From Dermabacter indicis (lineage in GTDB: Bacteria > Actinomycetota > Actinomycetes > Actinomycetales > Dermabacteraceae), in NCBI GenBank assembly GCA_001403775.1, contig CYUG01000013.1, positions 86,075-150,074 of the forward strand: a stretch of 64,000 nt of DNA, written 5' to 3'. Shown in pieces: positions 15,669 through 25,441 of this stretch (the first letter of the stretch is position 1; each line of letters opens with the position of its first letter). The position numbers were made by a program, and so were the translations under genes. Under the pieces are notes generated by a model, which searched no databases, was not told where the DNA came from, and saw only the letters and a list, made by a program, of their open reading frames with translations.

Positions 15669-16940
15669 TCAGATCCGCGACTTGATCTGCTCGCCCGCGG
15701 ACTCCATGGCGTCCTTGGGGTCGGCGCCCTTGACGATGTTGGCCTGAGCGATACCGAGCGGCTGCCACACGGCGGCCATTGCGGGGATCGCGGGCATCGG
15801 GAGTGCCTTCTCCGCAAGCTCAGCGTTCTTGATCATGTCGGGGTGATCGCCAGCGAGCTTTTCCTGGAGTTCCTTGTGCACCGGCGGGAGCGGGTTGATC
15901 GGGAACATCTCTTCGATCACGGTCGTATCTTCGGCGATCGACTGGAGGAAGGTCTGGGCGTTGACCGCATTCTTGCCGTTGGCGGCAACGAAGAAGAGGT
16001 TGACGCCTGCGAACGGCTCGGCGGGGTTCATGCCCTCGAAGCCCGGGATCGCACTCATCGTGTAGTCCATGCCGGCCTTTTGGATGTCGGCGAGAGCCCA
16101 CGGGCCCGAGATGAGGTAGGCAGCCTTGCCATCGGTGAAGCGAGCGATCGAGTTTTCGCCCGTGATCGAGGTCTTGAGAACGCCCTCGGCGCCGAGCTCC
16201 TTGAGCTTCTCTCCCGCGGCGATCGAGCCTTCCTTGCCCACACCGATGTCGGAGGGGTCGGCATCGCCCTCGGCGGTCTTTCCGAAGAGGTAGCCGCCAC
16301 CGGAGGTGTAGAGGGGCTCCATATGGTAGGCGTCGCCCTCTTCGCCGATGGGGAGCGAAAGGATGTCTTCAGCACCCGAGGCTTTGCCAGCTTCGATGAG
16401 TTCCTCGATGGTCTTCGGCTCGGGCACGTCGGTGAGGGCGTTGTTCGAGTAGAGCACGAGGGTTTCGACGGCGTAGGGGAGACCGTACACCTGACCTTCG
16501 TAGGTCGCGGCCTTGATGCCAACTTCGTCGATCGTCTCGGTGGCCTTCGAGCTGAGCTGCACGGGGGTGATGGCCGAGTTCTGGATGAGGTTTCCGATCC
16601 AGTCGTGGGCGGCGAGAATCATGTCGGGGCCGTTGCCGGCCTGGTTTGCGGTGATGAAGTTCGCCTGGGGGTCGGTCGCAACGATCTGGACGGCGACGGT
16701 CATGCCGTTTTCTTCGCCCCACTTCTTGGCGGCGTCCTTGAGCGAGTTTGCCTTCTTTTCGTCGGTCCAAATGACGAGGTCGGCATCAGCGCGCTCGGGG
16801 GCTTCGGCACTGCCGCCCTCGCCGCCGTCCGACGCGTTCGAGTTACTGGAGCTGGAGTTGTCGCCACCGCAGGCGGCAAGGGCGGTAGCGCCGATGGTTG
16901 CTGCGCTCGCAGCGAGGAAAGTCTTGCGGCGAATTTTCAC
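15669..16940 (-). CDS. malE: Maltose/maltodextrin-binding lipoprotein
   Basis: 423-residue solute-binding protein. Its signal peptide ends in the lipobox LAAC (Cys24), so it is anchored by lipid on the outer face of the membrane. Two Arg precede the hydrophobic core (RRKTFLAA), which is near, but not exactly, a Tat motif. A Gly/Ser/Asn linker follows. The mature part has typical extracellular-binding-protein sequences (LVIWTDEKKANSLKDAAKKW, LPYAVETLVLYSN). The start is GTG at 16940 with AAAGGAG upstream. It is the first gene of the operon, driven by the promoter at 17006-17034 and divergent from the LacI regulator. Confidence 0.92.
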   Translation of the reverse strand: MKIRRKTFLAASAATIGATALAACGGDNSSSSNSNASDGGEGGSAEAPERADADLVIWTDEKKANSLKDAAKKWGEENGMTVAVQIVATDPQANFITANQAGNGPDMILAAHDWIGNLIQNSAITPVQLSSKATETIDEVGIKAATYEGQVYGLPYAVETLVLYSNNALTDVPEPKTIEELIEAGKASGAEDILSLPIGEEGDAYHMEPLYTSGGGYLFGKTAEGDADPSDIGVGKEGSIAAGEKLKELGAEGVLKTSITGENSIARFTDGKAAYLISGPWALADIQKAGMDYTMSAIPGFEGMNPAEPFAGVNLFFVAANGKNAVNAQTFLQSIAEDTTVIEEMFPINPLPPVHKELQEKLAGDHPDMIKNAELAEKALPMPAIPAMAAVWQPLGIAQANIVKGADPKDAMESAGEQIKSRI

Positions 16941-17001
16941 CGTGTTCTCCTTTGAAAATGGTGGACCCGCGCGGGCGCGGGGCGACGGGGTTATGTCGTG
17001 A

Positions 17002-17034
17002 TTTCACAGTAGCGCGGAAGTGAAAACTGTGCAA
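17002..17034 (-). promoter_or_regulatory. malE operon promoter with overlapping dyads
   Basis: Read on the minus strand, TTGCAC (17034-17029) and TACTGT (17011-17006) are 17 bp apart, a good -35/-10 pair. Two inverted repeats overlap it: TTTCAC/GTGAAA (17002-17007 and 17020-17025) and CACAGT/ACTGTG (17005-17010 and 17026-17031). Either could be a repressor site. Confidence 0.65.
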
Positions 17035-17050
17035 AAATAACGGAAAGATC

Positions 17051-17088
17051 GCAAGAAGCTTGCAGAAAAGTTCGTGTTCGCGTGCAAG
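17051..17088. promoter_or_regulatory. Candidate LacI-family operator region
   Basis: GCAAG-AAG-CTTGC (17051-17063) is an inverted repeat of the kind bound by MalR-type LacI regulators. A half-site TGCAAG lies at 17083-17088. It sits upstream of the malE promoter and just before the divergent LacI gene, so it could control both. Confidence 0.5.
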
Positions 17089-17147
17089 AACGGTTTTCGG
17101 CACTGGTGCCGGGTCGCACGCGGAGTTCTAAGCCCGGGAGGGACCGC

Positions 17148-18158
17148 ATGGCAAAGGTGCGACTCGTTGATATCGCCCGTAAGGCGCACGTGAGTGAGGC
17201 AACGGTGTCGCGCGTGCTTGCAGGAAAACCCGGTGTCAACGCCACCACTCGCGACAAGGTTCTTTCGGTCGCGCGCTCGCTGGGCCGCACAAGCGACGTG
17301 GTCGATGACACAGCACCGCTCGTGGGGCTCGTGATCCCCAATATTGAGAACCCCATTTTTCCGCTTTTTCTCGAGCGGTTGGAGGCGGAGGCCTACGCGG
17401 CGGACTTCGAGACGCTCGTGAGTATTAATGCTCGCAACGAAGAGCAGGAAGCGGCGTCGATCGAGCGTCTGATTCGTGCCGGCGCTCGGGGAATCGTGCT
17501 CGTCTCGGGTCAGCATGCCTACGACGAAACGAACATCGACTATTACGTTGAATGCACCGAACGCGGGACCAAACTCTGCCTCATCAATGGCGTTCGACCC
17601 GGACTCGATGCGAGCTTTATCAGTACCGATGATTCCAAGGCCGTTTCTCTCGCCCTCGAGCATCTGCGGCACCTCGGGCACGAGCGCGTGGGCCTCGCAG
17701 TTGGAGATGAACACACGTGGCCGGTTCGCGGCAAGGTTTCTTCATTCGAAGAGCATTGGCCGCATGAATACGGCTGCATTGCCTATACCGACTTCTCCTT
17801 TGCGGGCGGTTATCAAGCAGCTCTCGAACTTTACGACCAGGGCTGCACGGCAATGGTGTGTGGAAGTGACCAAATGGCGATCGGAGCGATGAACGCGATC
17901 CGTGATTTGGGTCTTCGCGTTCCCGAGGACATGTCGGTCGTGGGCTACGACGGCATCCCGCTCGGGGCAAATCACACACCTGCGCTCACCACTGTTCGCC
18001 AGCCCGTGCCCATGATCGCGCGCGCCGCTATCCGCAGCGTGAGTAGCGCAGCGGGGGAGTCGCGACAGGCGCCCCGGGCAGTTTTCGTGGTTCCCCCCGA
18101 GCTCGTGGTTCGCCAAACCACCTCGCCGCCCGCAGACACGATAGGCTTAAAGGCGTGA
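17148..18158 (+). CDS. LacI-family regulator of the maltose operon
   Basis: 336 residues. The N-terminal LacI helix-turn-helix is KVRLVDIARKAHVSEATVSR followed by the hinge VLAGKPGVNATTRDKV. The ligand-binding core (from about residue 60) contains VGLVIPNIENPIFPLF and the C-terminal DMSVVGYDGIPLG. It probably represses the divergent malEFG-GH13 genes, with maltose or a maltodextrin as inducer. The start at 17148 has GGAGGG at 17137-17142; an in-frame frame opening at 17082 has no ribosome site and would add residues before the HTH. Its stop overlaps the GTG of trpS (GTGA). Confidence 0.88.
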   Translation: MAKVRLVDIARKAHVSEATVSRVLAGKPGVNATTRDKVLSVARSLGRTSDVVDDTAPLVGLVIPNIENPIFPLFLERLEAEAYAADFETLVSINARNEEQEAASIERLIRAGARGIVLVSGQHAYDETNIDYYVECTERGTKLCLINGVRPGLDASFISTDDSKAVSLALEHLRHLGHERVGLAVGDEHTWPVRGKVSSFEEHWPHEYGCIAYTDFSFAGGYQAALELYDQGCTAMVCGSDQMAIGAMNAIRDLGLRVPEDMSVVGYDGIPLGANHTPALTTVRQPVPMIARAAIRSVSSAAGESRQAPRAVFVVPPELVVRQTTSPPADTIGLKA

Positions 18159-19255
18159 ATACCACCGACTCTGCCCCCACGACCCATATCGCCGAGATCC
18201 CAAATAAAACCTACGAGGCGGCGCTCAAGCGCAACGCCCAGGTTGAGGAGCAGCTCGCGAAGGACCCTTCGGTTTTCCGCATGCTCACGGGGGATCGCCC
18301 CACGGGTGCTTTGCATATCGGCCATTACTTCGGCACCCTCAAGAACAGGGTGCGCCTGCAGCAGCAGGGGGTCGAGACCTGGATTCTCGTCGCCGACTAT
18401 CAGGTCATCACCGACCGTGACGTCGCCGGTGATATTAGGGGCTCGGTGCGCGAGCTTCTCACGGATTACCTCGCGGCAGGCATCGATCCGGAACGCGCAA
18501 CGATCTTTGCGCACTCGGGCGTGCCCGAGCTCAATCAGCTCATGCTTCCCTTCCTTTCGCTCGTGTCGCAGCCCGAGCTCGAACGTAACCCCACGGTGAA
18601 ATCAGAGATGCAAGCCGCGGGCAAGAGCGCGATGGGCGGGCTCCTCCTCACCTACCCCGTTCACCAGGCAGCTGACATTCTCTTTTGCCACGGCAACCTC
18701 GTGCCCGTCGGTAAGGATCAGCTTCCGCACATCGAGCAAACGCGCCTCATCGCGCGCCGCTTCAACGACCGATTCGCCGGCGGCGAAAAATACTTCCCGG
18801 AACCGGATGCGCTGCTCTCGAAGGCGGCCGTGATCCTCGGCCTCGATGGCGACAAGATGTCCAAGTCGCGCGGCAATTCAGTCATGCTCAAAATGACCGC
18901 AGCGGAGACTGCGAAGAAGATCAAGAAGGCGAAGACGGACTCGGAGCGCCTCATTACGTTCGATCCCGAAAATCGACCCGAGGTGTCAAACCTTCTCACC
19001 ATCACGGCTGAGTGCACGGGTCGCACGCCGGAGGGCATCGCCGAGGAGATCGGTGACAAGGGTGCGGGGACTCTCAAGGTCATGTGCGCCGACGCCCTCA
19101 ATGCCCACCTTGAACCCGTACGCGCTCGACGCGCGGAACTCGAGGCCAACCCCGACTATCTCTTCGACGTGTTGCGCGCAGGTACAGAGCGTGCGCGCGA
19201 CAAGGCGGTGCAGACCCTCGACGAGGTTCGTGACCGCATGGGCATGCGGTACTGA
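18155..19255 (+). CDS. trpS: Tryptophanyl-tRNA synthetase, TrpRS II-like
   Basis: 366-residue class I synthetase charging tRNA-Trp. HIGH motif: LTGDRPTGALHIGHYFG (about residues 47-63). KMSKS motif: GDKMSKSRGN (about residue 240). The sequence around both motifs (KNRVRLQ, NPTVKSE, YPVHQAADI, PVGKDQLPH) is of the second bacterial TrpRS type, as in Deinococcus TrpRS II, rather than the Bacillus type. In some actinomycetes this form gives resistance to tryptophan analogues such as indolmycin (family knowledge). It has an N-terminal extension of about 40 residues. It starts with GTG inside the LacI gene's stop codon. Whether a second trpS exists elsewhere cannot be seen. Confidence 0.92.
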   Translation: MNTTDSAPTTHIAEIPNKTYEAALKRNAQVEEQLAKDPSVFRMLTGDRPTGALHIGHYFGTLKNRVRLQQQGVETWILVADYQVITDRDVAGDIRGSVRELLTDYLAAGIDPERATIFAHSGVPELNQLMLPFLSLVSQPELERNPTVKSEMQAAGKSAMGGLLLTYPVHQAADILFCHGNLVPVGKDQLPHIEQTRLIARRFNDRFAGGEKYFPEPDALLSKAAVILGLDGDKMSKSRGNSVMLKMTAAETAKKIKKAKTDSERLITFDPENRPEVSNLLTITAECTGRTPEGIAEEIGDKGAGTLKVMCADALNAHLEPVRARRAELEANPDYLFDVLRAGTERARDKAVQTLDEVRDRMGMRY

Positions 19256-19263
19256 GCGCGCAC

Positions 19264-20052
19264 GTGAGCACTCGTCAGTTCGAGCTTCGGCCGCATCACG
19301 AAAAGGTCGTTGCGCTTACCGGTGCGGGCCTTAGTGCCGCGGCGGGACTTGCAACATTCCGCGGCCCAGGAGGTATCTGGGACGAGAATCCCGACCTCGA
19401 GGCAGCAATGGATGTTGACCGCCTTCCCGGCAACCTGCCGATCCTGTGGCGGGTGTGGGGGAGCGTTTTCGAGAAGGCGCTCGTAGCGGGCCCGACTCCC
19501 GGTCACCGTGCGCTCGCGGCGCTTGAGGCAACGATTCTCACGCAGAATGTGGATGGGCTTCATCAGTTCGCGGGCTCGCATGACGTAGCCGAGCTTCACG
19601 GGAGCGCGGCGGAGGCCGTGTGTCTGAACCCCGCGTGTGCGTGGCGCGCGCACCTCGCGGTACGCCTGGACTTCGCGCGCGATCCGTCGGAGCCCGAGCA
19701 TTACGGTATCCCGCGCAAGTGCCCCGAGTGCGGTGCACTGACGCGGCCCGACATCGTCATTTTTGGTGAGATGCTCCCGAGCGGTGTGCTCGATTATTCC
19801 GAGTACGCGGCGCGTCATTGCGACGTGTTCCTCGCCATCGGTACCTCGAATACCGTTGCGCCGGCCTCGCTGCTCGCGCCGCTTGCGCGCGCCTCGGGAG
19901 CGGTGACCGTGTGCATCGACCCGTACGCCGACTCGGCGCGACTCGCGGGCGTGTTCGACCACGTTGTGCGCGAGGATGCCCACGCGGTGCTCGCACGCTG
20001 GGCGGATCATCGGGTGCGCGAAAGGCGTAACCCCTTCCTCGATCCGTTTTAG
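19264..20052 (+). CDS. Sirtuin (NAD-dependent protein deacylase)
   Basis: 262-residue Sir2-family enzyme that removes acyl groups from protein lysines using NAD. Visible motifs are GAGLSAAAGLATFRGPGGIW (NAD binding), TQNVDGLHQFAG, the catalytic His in ELHGS, zinc cysteines in VCLNPAC and KCPECG, and GTSNTVAP. It starts with GTG 9 bp after trpS and is probably cotranscribed with it. It ends 19 bp before the convergent GNAT gene. Pairing a deacylase with an acetyltransferase neighbour is suggestive, but they are transcribed in opposite directions, so a functional link is only a guess. Confidence 0.92.
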   Translation: MSTRQFELRPHHEKVVALTGAGLSAAAGLATFRGPGGIWDENPDLEAAMDVDRLPGNLPILWRVWGSVFEKALVAGPTPGHRALAALEATILTQNVDGLHQFAGSHDVAELHGSAAEAVCLNPACAWRAHLAVRLDFARDPSEPEHYGIPRKCPECGALTRPDIVIFGEMLPSGVLDYSEYAARHCDVFLAIGTSNTVAPASLLAPLARASGAVTVCIDPYADSARLAGVFDHVVREDAHAVLARWADHRVRERRNPFLDPF

Positions 20053-20070
20053 CTGCGACCTCGTTTTTGA

Positions 20071-20610
20071 TCAGCTATTCGAGTTCCGACGCTCGCCCGG
20101 CTCATCCTGCAGCGGATACTCCATGAGGAGTTGCTGGCTTCCGAATTCTTCGAGGCCTCGGCGTACCTGGAAACCTATGTTCTTGAGCTGCGTGACCGAG
20201 CGTTTGTTCGAGGTCTGCACGACCGCGATTATGACGGGCTCCTCGAGGTTCTCTTTCGCGAACTCGATGATGCGCTCGACGGCTTCGCGCGCGTACCCGT
20301 GGCCTACGAACTCGGGAAGTAGCGCGTAACTAATTTCGAGTTCATCCCGGTCGTAGCTGAGATTGACGATGCCGAGCATCTGATCGGTCGCGCCGTGCGC
20401 GATGACCCATGCGCCCCACGTGTTGCCGAGCGGCGAGAGTTCGAGCGCCTGGCGAGAGCCGAAGTTGACGGCTCCACCGAGATAGAGGCTCGCCGAAGGG
20501 TCGGTCATGAGTCGCACGTAGTCGTCCCGGTCCACCTCTCCGGGTTCCCGGATATGAAGTCGTTCGGTGCGGAGCCGAACCGGCCAATAGGGTTCTTGTT
20601 CGCGTCTCAC
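20071..20610 (-). CDS. GNAT-family N-acetyltransferase (RimJ/RimL-like)
   Basis: About 179 residues, with RLRTERLHIREP at the start of the fold, the beta-4/acetyl-CoA-binding region around LLPEFVGHGYAREAVERI (motif A) and TSNKRSVTQLKNIGF (motif B), as in RimJ/RimL-type acetyltransferases. The substrate is unknown. I place the start at GTG 20610 because a TAAGCT -10 box (minus strand, 20623-20618) lies 7 nt before it, predicting a leaderless mRNA. An ATG at 20670 would add 20 residues that do not fit the family. The last residues (GERRNSNS) are encoded by a one-mismatch 12-mer copy (20085-20096). Confidence 0.8.
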   Translation of the reverse strand: MRREQEPYWPVRLRTERLHIREPGEVDRDDYVRLMTDPSASLYLGGAVNFGSRQALELSPLGNTWGAWVIAHGATDQMLGIVNLSYDRDELEISYALLPEFVGHGYAREAVERIIEFAKENLEEPVIIAVVQTSNKRSVTQLKNIGFQVRRGLEEFGSQQLLMEYPLQDEPGERRNSNS

Positions 20611-20769
20611 GACCACTAGCTTAACTGTGACGCCTGAGACATTCCGAGGTGCTCTCTTGAGGTGAGTCATCTCGAGTTTCGGTCGCGTTCATGTCACCGC
20701 AACCTGAACACCCCGCGAGGACGCGGGAAACACCGCGCGAGAAACGCGCAAGAAAGGGCAGGAAACCCG
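20611..20769. other. Divergent GNAT/gcvT intergenic region with tandem hairpins
   Basis: Near gcvT, two short hairpins follow each other: CCCGCG/CGCGGG (20712-20727, 4-nt loop) and GCGCG/CGCGC (20735-20749, 5-nt loop). They may shape gcvT translation. The conserved elements of a glycine riboswitch are not present. Confidence 0.4.
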
Positions 20770-21891
20770 ATGGCCGAGCTCATCAATAGCCCGCTGTTCG
20801 CCGTTCACGAGCGCGAAGGCGCCTCGTTCACCGATTTTGCGGGCTGGAACATGCCCGTGCGCTATACCTCGGACCTCGCCGAACACGCCGCCGTGCGCGA
20901 GCGCGCCGGCCAGTTCGATCTCTCGCACATGGGCGAGGTGTTCTTCACGGGGCCCGAGGCCGGCGCTGCGCTCGATTACGCACTCGCGGGCAAGGTCAGC
21001 TCGCTCGAGGTGGGGCGCGCGAAGTACTCGCTTCTTCTCAATGAAGAGGGTGGCATCATCGACGACCTGATCGTGTACCGCCTCGCGGATGATCGATTCC
21101 TTACCGTCCCCAACGCCGGCAATCGCCTCGTGGATGTGAAGGCGCTCAAGGAGCGCGCCGAAGGCTTCGATGTCGAGGTCGTTGATCGCAGCGAAGAGAT
21201 TGCCCTCGTTGCCGTGCAGGGCCCGAAGTCGGCAGAGATTGTGCGCGGCTTTGCCGAGCGCAGCGACGTCGAGGTGGACCTCGACGCGCTCGACGCTCTC
21301 AAGTACTACCGCGTGCTCGCGGGCACGTTTGAGGGTGAGGAGGTCTTCTTCGCCCGGACCGGCTACACGGGCGAAGACGGCTTCGAGATTTACGTTCCGA
21401 ACGCTCTCGGCATTAAGGCGTGGGAGGCATTCGCCGAGATCGGCGGCGAAAATATCCAACCGTGCGGCCTCGCGTGCCGCGACACGCTCCGTCTCGAGGC
21501 TGGCATGCCGCTCTACGGTCACGAGCTGACCCTCGACATCGTCCCCGCCCAGGCTGGACTCGGCCGTGTTGTCGCCTTCAAGTCCAAGGGGGAGTTCGTG
21601 GGCCGCGAGGCTCTTGAGGGCAAGGACTTCTCGGATCGTCGAGTTCTCGTAGGCCTCAAGGCCGACGGTCGTCGGGCTGGCCGTGCTGGCTACGCGCTGC
21701 GCGATGATCATGGCGAAAACGTGGGCGAGCTGACCTCCGGTGCGCTCTCGCCGACCCTCGGCTACCCTATCGCCCTCGCTTACGTCGAGCCGCACCTCGC
21801 GAACGAGGGGCAGGAACTTTCGATCGACGTGCGGGGTAAGGCGCTCCCGGCAACCGTCGTACCCCTCCCGTTTTACTCGCGCGCCAAGTAG
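20770..21891 (+). CDS. gcvT: Aminomethyltransferase, T-protein of the glycine cleavage system
   Basis: 373-residue T-protein. It takes the aminomethyl group from lipoyl-H-protein, transfers the methylene to tetrahydrofolate and releases ammonia. Typical sequences are TDFAGWNMPVRY, AGQFDLSHMGEV, TGYTGEDGFEIY, PCGLACRDTLRLEAGMPLYG and TSGALSPTLGYPIALAYV. The ATG at 20770 matches the family's start; an in-frame opening at 20662 would add about 36 unrelated residues. It is the first gene of gcvT-gcvH-gcvP. The L-protein (lipoamide dehydrogenase) is not in this window. Confidence 0.95.
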   Translation: MAELINSPLFAVHEREGASFTDFAGWNMPVRYTSDLAEHAAVRERAGQFDLSHMGEVFFTGPEAGAALDYALAGKVSSLEVGRAKYSLLLNEEGGIIDDLIVYRLADDRFLTVPNAGNRLVDVKALKERAEGFDVEVVDRSEEIALVAVQGPKSAEIVRGFAERSDVEVDLDALDALKYYRVLAGTFEGEEVFFARTGYTGEDGFEIYVPNALGIKAWEAFAEIGGENIQPCGLACRDTLRLEAGMPLYGHELTLDIVPAQAGLGRVVAFKSKGEFVGREALEGKDFSDRRVLVGLKADGRRAGRAGYALRDDHGENVGELTSGALSPTLGYPIALAYVEPHLANEGQELSIDVRGKALPATVVPLPFYSRAK

Positions 21892-21969
21892 CGCATGAGG
21901 CTGCCTACCAGGAGGCGGCCCGTAGGATTTTCACGAAGTCATGCTTCACACACTCTGAAAGGAACAATG

Positions 21970-22338
21970 ATGTCGGAACTGAAGTACAGCAAGGACCACG
22001 AATGGGTGCGCGACGAGGGCGACGGCACCGCGACGATCGGCGTGACCGACTTCGCTGCTGACCAGCTCGGCGACGTCGTGTACGTTGATCTCCCTTCCGT
22101 GGGCGAAGAGGTTGAGGCCGGCACCGAGATGGGCGAGATCGAATCGACCAAGTCGGTTTCCGATCTTTTCGCGCCGCTCTCGGGCGAAGTCACCGAGGTC
22201 AACGAGGACGTCGTCGAAAGCCCCGAAAAGGTGAACGAGGATCCCTTCGGCGAGGCCTGGCTCATCAAGGTTAAGGTCACGGAGACGCCCGATGATCTTC
22301 TTTCGGCCGAGGAATACACCGAACTGACCAGCAAGTAA
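21970..22338 (+). CDS. gcvH: Glycine cleavage system H-protein
   Basis: 122-residue lipoyl carrier that shuttles the aminomethyl group between P, T and L proteins. It begins [13 protein letters not shown], and the lipoylated Lys is in [10 protein letters not shown] (about residue 60). Two tandem ATG codons occur at 21967 and 21970. AAGGA at 21959-21963 is better spaced for the second, which I use. It lies between gcvT and gcvP in the standard actinobacterial order. A possible internal promoter (TAGGAT near 21915) was noted but is weak. Confidence 0.95.
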   Translation: MSELKYSKDHEWVRDEGDGTATIGVTDFAADQLGDVVYVDLPSVGEEVEAGTEMGEIESTKSVSDLFAPLSGEVTEVNEDVVESPEKVNEDPFGEAWLIKVKVTETPDDLLSAEEYTELTSK

Positions 22339-22360
22339 GCATTTGAGGAGTTTCTCGTTC

Positions 22361-25354
22361 ATGTCTGAACACCACAGCAACGTCGCTGTCGACAACTCGG
22401 CGATCGAGGGTCTTCACTCGTTTGTCCGTCGTCACGTTGGCACGACGAGCGACGCACAGAAGACCATGCTCGAGGCCCTCGGGCTCGACTCGCTCGGTGC
22501 GCTCCTCGAGAAGGCCGTGCCCGGCACGATCCTTCTCGACGAGGGCTTGGATTCCCTGCTTCCCGATGGCGTGAGTGAAGCCGAGGCTCTCGACGAGCTA
22601 CGGGCGCTCGCGAAGAAGAACACCGTGAAGCGTTCGCTCATTGGCCAAGGGTACTACGGTACGTACACGCCGTCGGTCATCCAGCGAAACATCCTCGAGA
22701 ACCCCGCCTGGTACACGGCTTACACGCCCTACCAGCCTGAGATCTCACAGGGCCGGCTCGAGGCGCTGCTCAACTACCAGACCATGATCGGGGACCTTAC
22801 CGGCCTCGAAATCGCGAACTCGTCGATGCTCGATGAGGCCACCGCCGCCGCGGAGGCCATGCTTCTTTCGCGTCGCGCGGCACGCGGCAACAAATCGAAC
22901 GTGTTCCTCGTGGACGCGGACGTGCTGCCCACGACTCGCGCCGTGCTCGGCGGTCGCGCGGAGGCCGTCGGGATCGAGCTGAAGGACGTTGACTTCGCAC
23001 AAGACGGCGCTCCCGAGGGCGAGTACTTCGGTGCACTCGTGCAGTATCCGGGGGCGTCGGGCCGCGTGTGGGATCCGCGCGATGTTATCGCTGCAGTCAA
23101 GGCCAACAAGGCGAAGGCCGTCGTCGCCGCCGACCTTCTCGCACTCACGCTCCTGACCTCGCCGGGTGAACTTGGCGCCGATGTCGCGGTCGGCAACTCG
23201 CAGCGCTTCGGCGTTCCCCTCGGCTTCGGTGGCCCGCACGCGGGCTACATGGCCGTCACGAAGGGCCTCGAGCGCCAGATCCCCGGCCGACTCGTGGGCA
23301 TCTCGCTCGATGCGGAAAGCAACCCCGCCTACCGCCTCGCGCTCCAGACCCGCGAGCAGCACATTCGCCGCGAGAAGGCGACGAGCAACATCTGCACGGC
23401 GCAGGTGCTCCTCGCGGTCATGGCATCGATGTACGCCGTGTACCACGGCCCGGATGGCCTCAAGCAGATCGCGAGCGAGGTCGCGGGCCGCACCGCCTCG
23501 CTCGCCTCATGGCTGACATCCAGCGGCTTCCAGCTGAAGCACGAGACGTTCTTCGACACGATCGAAGTGAGCGTCAACGGCAAGGCCGAGGAGATCGCCA
23601 AGGCGTTCGATGAGCGCGGCATTCTCGTCGCCCAGCCGGATGCGGACACGATCCACGTGAGCCTTGATGAAACCGTGACACCTCGTGCGCTGCGCCAGAT
23701 TGCCGAAATCTTCTCGCAGTTCTCTCCCTCGCACGCGGGCGATGTGGCGCTCGAGGAATGGACTGAGCCCGGCGAAACCTGGAGTGAGCTCGCGCGAACC
23801 TCGACCTACCTCGAGGCCCCCGTGTTCAATTCGTTCCGTTCCGAGACCGCGATGATGCGTTATCTGCGCCGTCTCGCGGACAAGGACTACGCGCTCGACC
23901 GCGGCATGATTCCGCTCGGCTCGTGCACGATGAAGCTCAACGCCGCGACCGAAATGGCCGCGGTCACCTGGCCGGAGTTCAACGCGATCCACCCCGCAGC
24001 TCCCGCGAGCGATGTCGAAGGTTACGTTGAACTCATTACGCAGCTCGAGACCTGGCTCGCGGATGTCACGGGCTACGACACCGTCTCGCTTCAGCCGAAC
24101 GCCGGCTCGCAGGGCGAGTATGCGGGCCTTCTCGCGATCCGTGCTTACCACGCGAGCCGCGGCGAGTCCGCGCGAACGGTATGCCTCGTGCCGAGTTCCG
24201 CGCACGGCACGAACGCCGCGTCTGCGGTGCTTGCGGGTCTTCGCGTCGTGGTCGTCGCGAGCGATGCCAACGGCAACGTGGATCTCGACGACCTCAAGCA
24301 GAAGATCAAGGATTACGCGGATGAACTCGCGTGCATCATGATCACGTACCCGTCGACCCACGGCGTGTACGAATCCGAGGTCCGCACGATCACGCAGCTC
24401 GTGCACGATGCGGGCGGTCAGGTCTACGTTGATGGCGCGAACCTCAACGCGCTCCTCGAAGTGGCGAAGCCAGGCGAATTCGGCGGCGACGTTTCGCACC
24501 TGAACCTGCACAAGACGTTCTGTATTCCGCACGGTGGTGGCGGGCCAGGCGTCGGACCTGTTGCTGCCAAAGCCCACCTCGCACCGTTCCTGCCGGGCCA
24601 CCCGGACATGCAGAACCCCGAGCACCCCGTGATTGGTGGTGCGGACCGCACCCACGGTGGCGCACCCGTCTCGCAGGCGCCGTATGGCTCCCCGTCGATC
24701 CTCCCGATCCCGTGGACCTACATCCGCCTCATGGGCGCGAAGGGCCTGCGTCACGCGACCGCGTCGGCGGTGCTCGCCGCGAACTACATGGCGAAGAGGC
24801 TCAGCGAAAAATTCGAGATTCTCTACCGCGGCGGAAACGGTCTCGTGGCCCACGAGTGCATCGTGGACCTGCGCCCCTTCACCGACCGCACGGGGATCAC
24901 CGTCGACGATGTCGCGAAGCGCCTCATCGACTACGGCTTCCACGCGCCGACCATGAGCTTCCCCGTTGCGGGCACGCTCATGATCGAGCCGACCGAGTCG
25001 GAGGACCTGTGGGAGATCGAGCGCTTCATTCTCGCGATGCACCGCATCGCCGATGAAGCCGAGAAGGTTGTGTCGGGCGAATGGCCGAAGGACGACAACC
25101 CACTCGTCAACGCCCCGCACACGTCGTACTCGGTGTCGCGTGAGGAATGGGATCACCCGTACTCACGCGATGAGGCCGTGTACCCGGGCGTGAATGCCGC
25201 GCGCGACGCGGGCTACGATCCACAGTTCCACATGACCCAGCAAATGCAATACCAGGCGAAGTACTGGCCGCCAGTGCGGCGCATCGATCAGGCATACGGC
25301 GACCGCAATCTCGTGTGCTCGTGCCAGCCGCTTGATGCCTACGACCAGGGTTAA
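22361..25354 (+). CDS. gcvP: Glycine dehydrogenase (decarboxylating), P-protein
   Basis: 997-residue fused P-protein (both halves in one chain), a PLP enzyme that decarboxylates glycine and loads the aminomethyl group on H-protein. The N-half contains [20 protein letters not shown]. The C-half contains the PLP lysine in [20 protein letters not shown] (about residue 720) and the ending typical of the family. The start ATG 22361 has GAGGAG at 22345-22350; an in-frame opening at 22343 lacks a ribosome site. It is the last gene of the glycine cleavage unit and is closed by a strong terminator at 25370-25401. Confidence 0.96.
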   Translation: MSEHHSNVAVDNSAIEGLHSFVRRHVGTTSDAQKTMLEALGLDSLGALLEKAVPGTILLDEGLDSLLPDGVSEAEALDELRALAKKNTVKRSLIGQGYYGTYTPSVIQRNILENPAWYTAYTPYQPEISQGRLEALLNYQTMIGDLTGLEIANSSMLDEATAAAEAMLLSRRAARGNKSNVFLVDADVLPTTRAVLGGRAEAVGIELKDVDFAQDGAPEGEYFGALVQYPGASGRVWDPRDVIAAVKANKAKAVVAADLLALTLLTSPGELGADVAVGNSQRFGVPLGFGGPHAGYMAVTKGLERQIPGRLVGISLDAESNPAYRLALQTREQHIRREKATSNICTAQVLLAVMASMYAVYHGPDGLKQIASEVAGRTASLASWLTSSGFQLKHETFFDTIEVSVNGKAEEIAKAFDERGILVAQPDADTIHVSLDETVTPRALRQIAEIFSQFSPSHAGDVALEEWTEPGETWSELARTSTYLEAPVFNSFRSETAMMRYLRRLADKDYALDRGMIPLGSCTMKLNAATEMAAVTWPEFNAIHPAAPASDVEGYVELITQLETWLADVTGYDTVSLQPNAGSQGEYAGLLAIRAYHASRGESARTVCLVPSSAHGTNAASAVLAGLRVVVVASDANGNVDLDDLKQKIKDYADELACIMITYPSTHGVYESEVRTITQLVHDAGGQVYVDGANLNALLEVAKPGEFGGDVSHLNLHKTFCIPHGGGGPGVGPVAAKAHLAPFLPGHPDMQNPEHPVIGGADRTHGGAPVSQAPYGSPSILPIPWTYIRLMGAKGLRHATASAVLAANYMAKRLSEKFEILYRGGNGLVAHECIVDLRPFTDRTGITVDDVAKRLIDYGFHAPTMSFPVAGTLMIEPTESEDLWEIERFILAMHRIADEAEKVVSGEWPKDDNPLVNAPHTSYSVSREEWDHPYSRDEAVYPGVNAARDAGYDPQFHMTQQMQYQAKYWPPVRRIDQAYGDRNLVCSCQPLDAYDQG

Positions 25355-25369
25355 GAGCGCGGAATGAGA

Positions 25370-25401
25370 GTGGGGCGTTCCTTCGGGAGCGCCCCACTTT
25401 T
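25370..25401 (+). terminator. Intrinsic terminator of the gcvTHP unit
   Basis: 12-bp stem (25370-25381 with 25386-25397, one G-U) capped by a TTCG tetraloop and followed by TTTT. Confidence 0.9.
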
Positions 25402-25441
25402 GTGTCCCGAGTCCACAACATGAACGAACGTGAACGGAAGT

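Noticed and set aside
20611..20769. Glycine riboswitch upstream of gcvT
   Set aside because: The conserved aptamer core and its tandem arrangement are absent; only two short GC hairpins are present.
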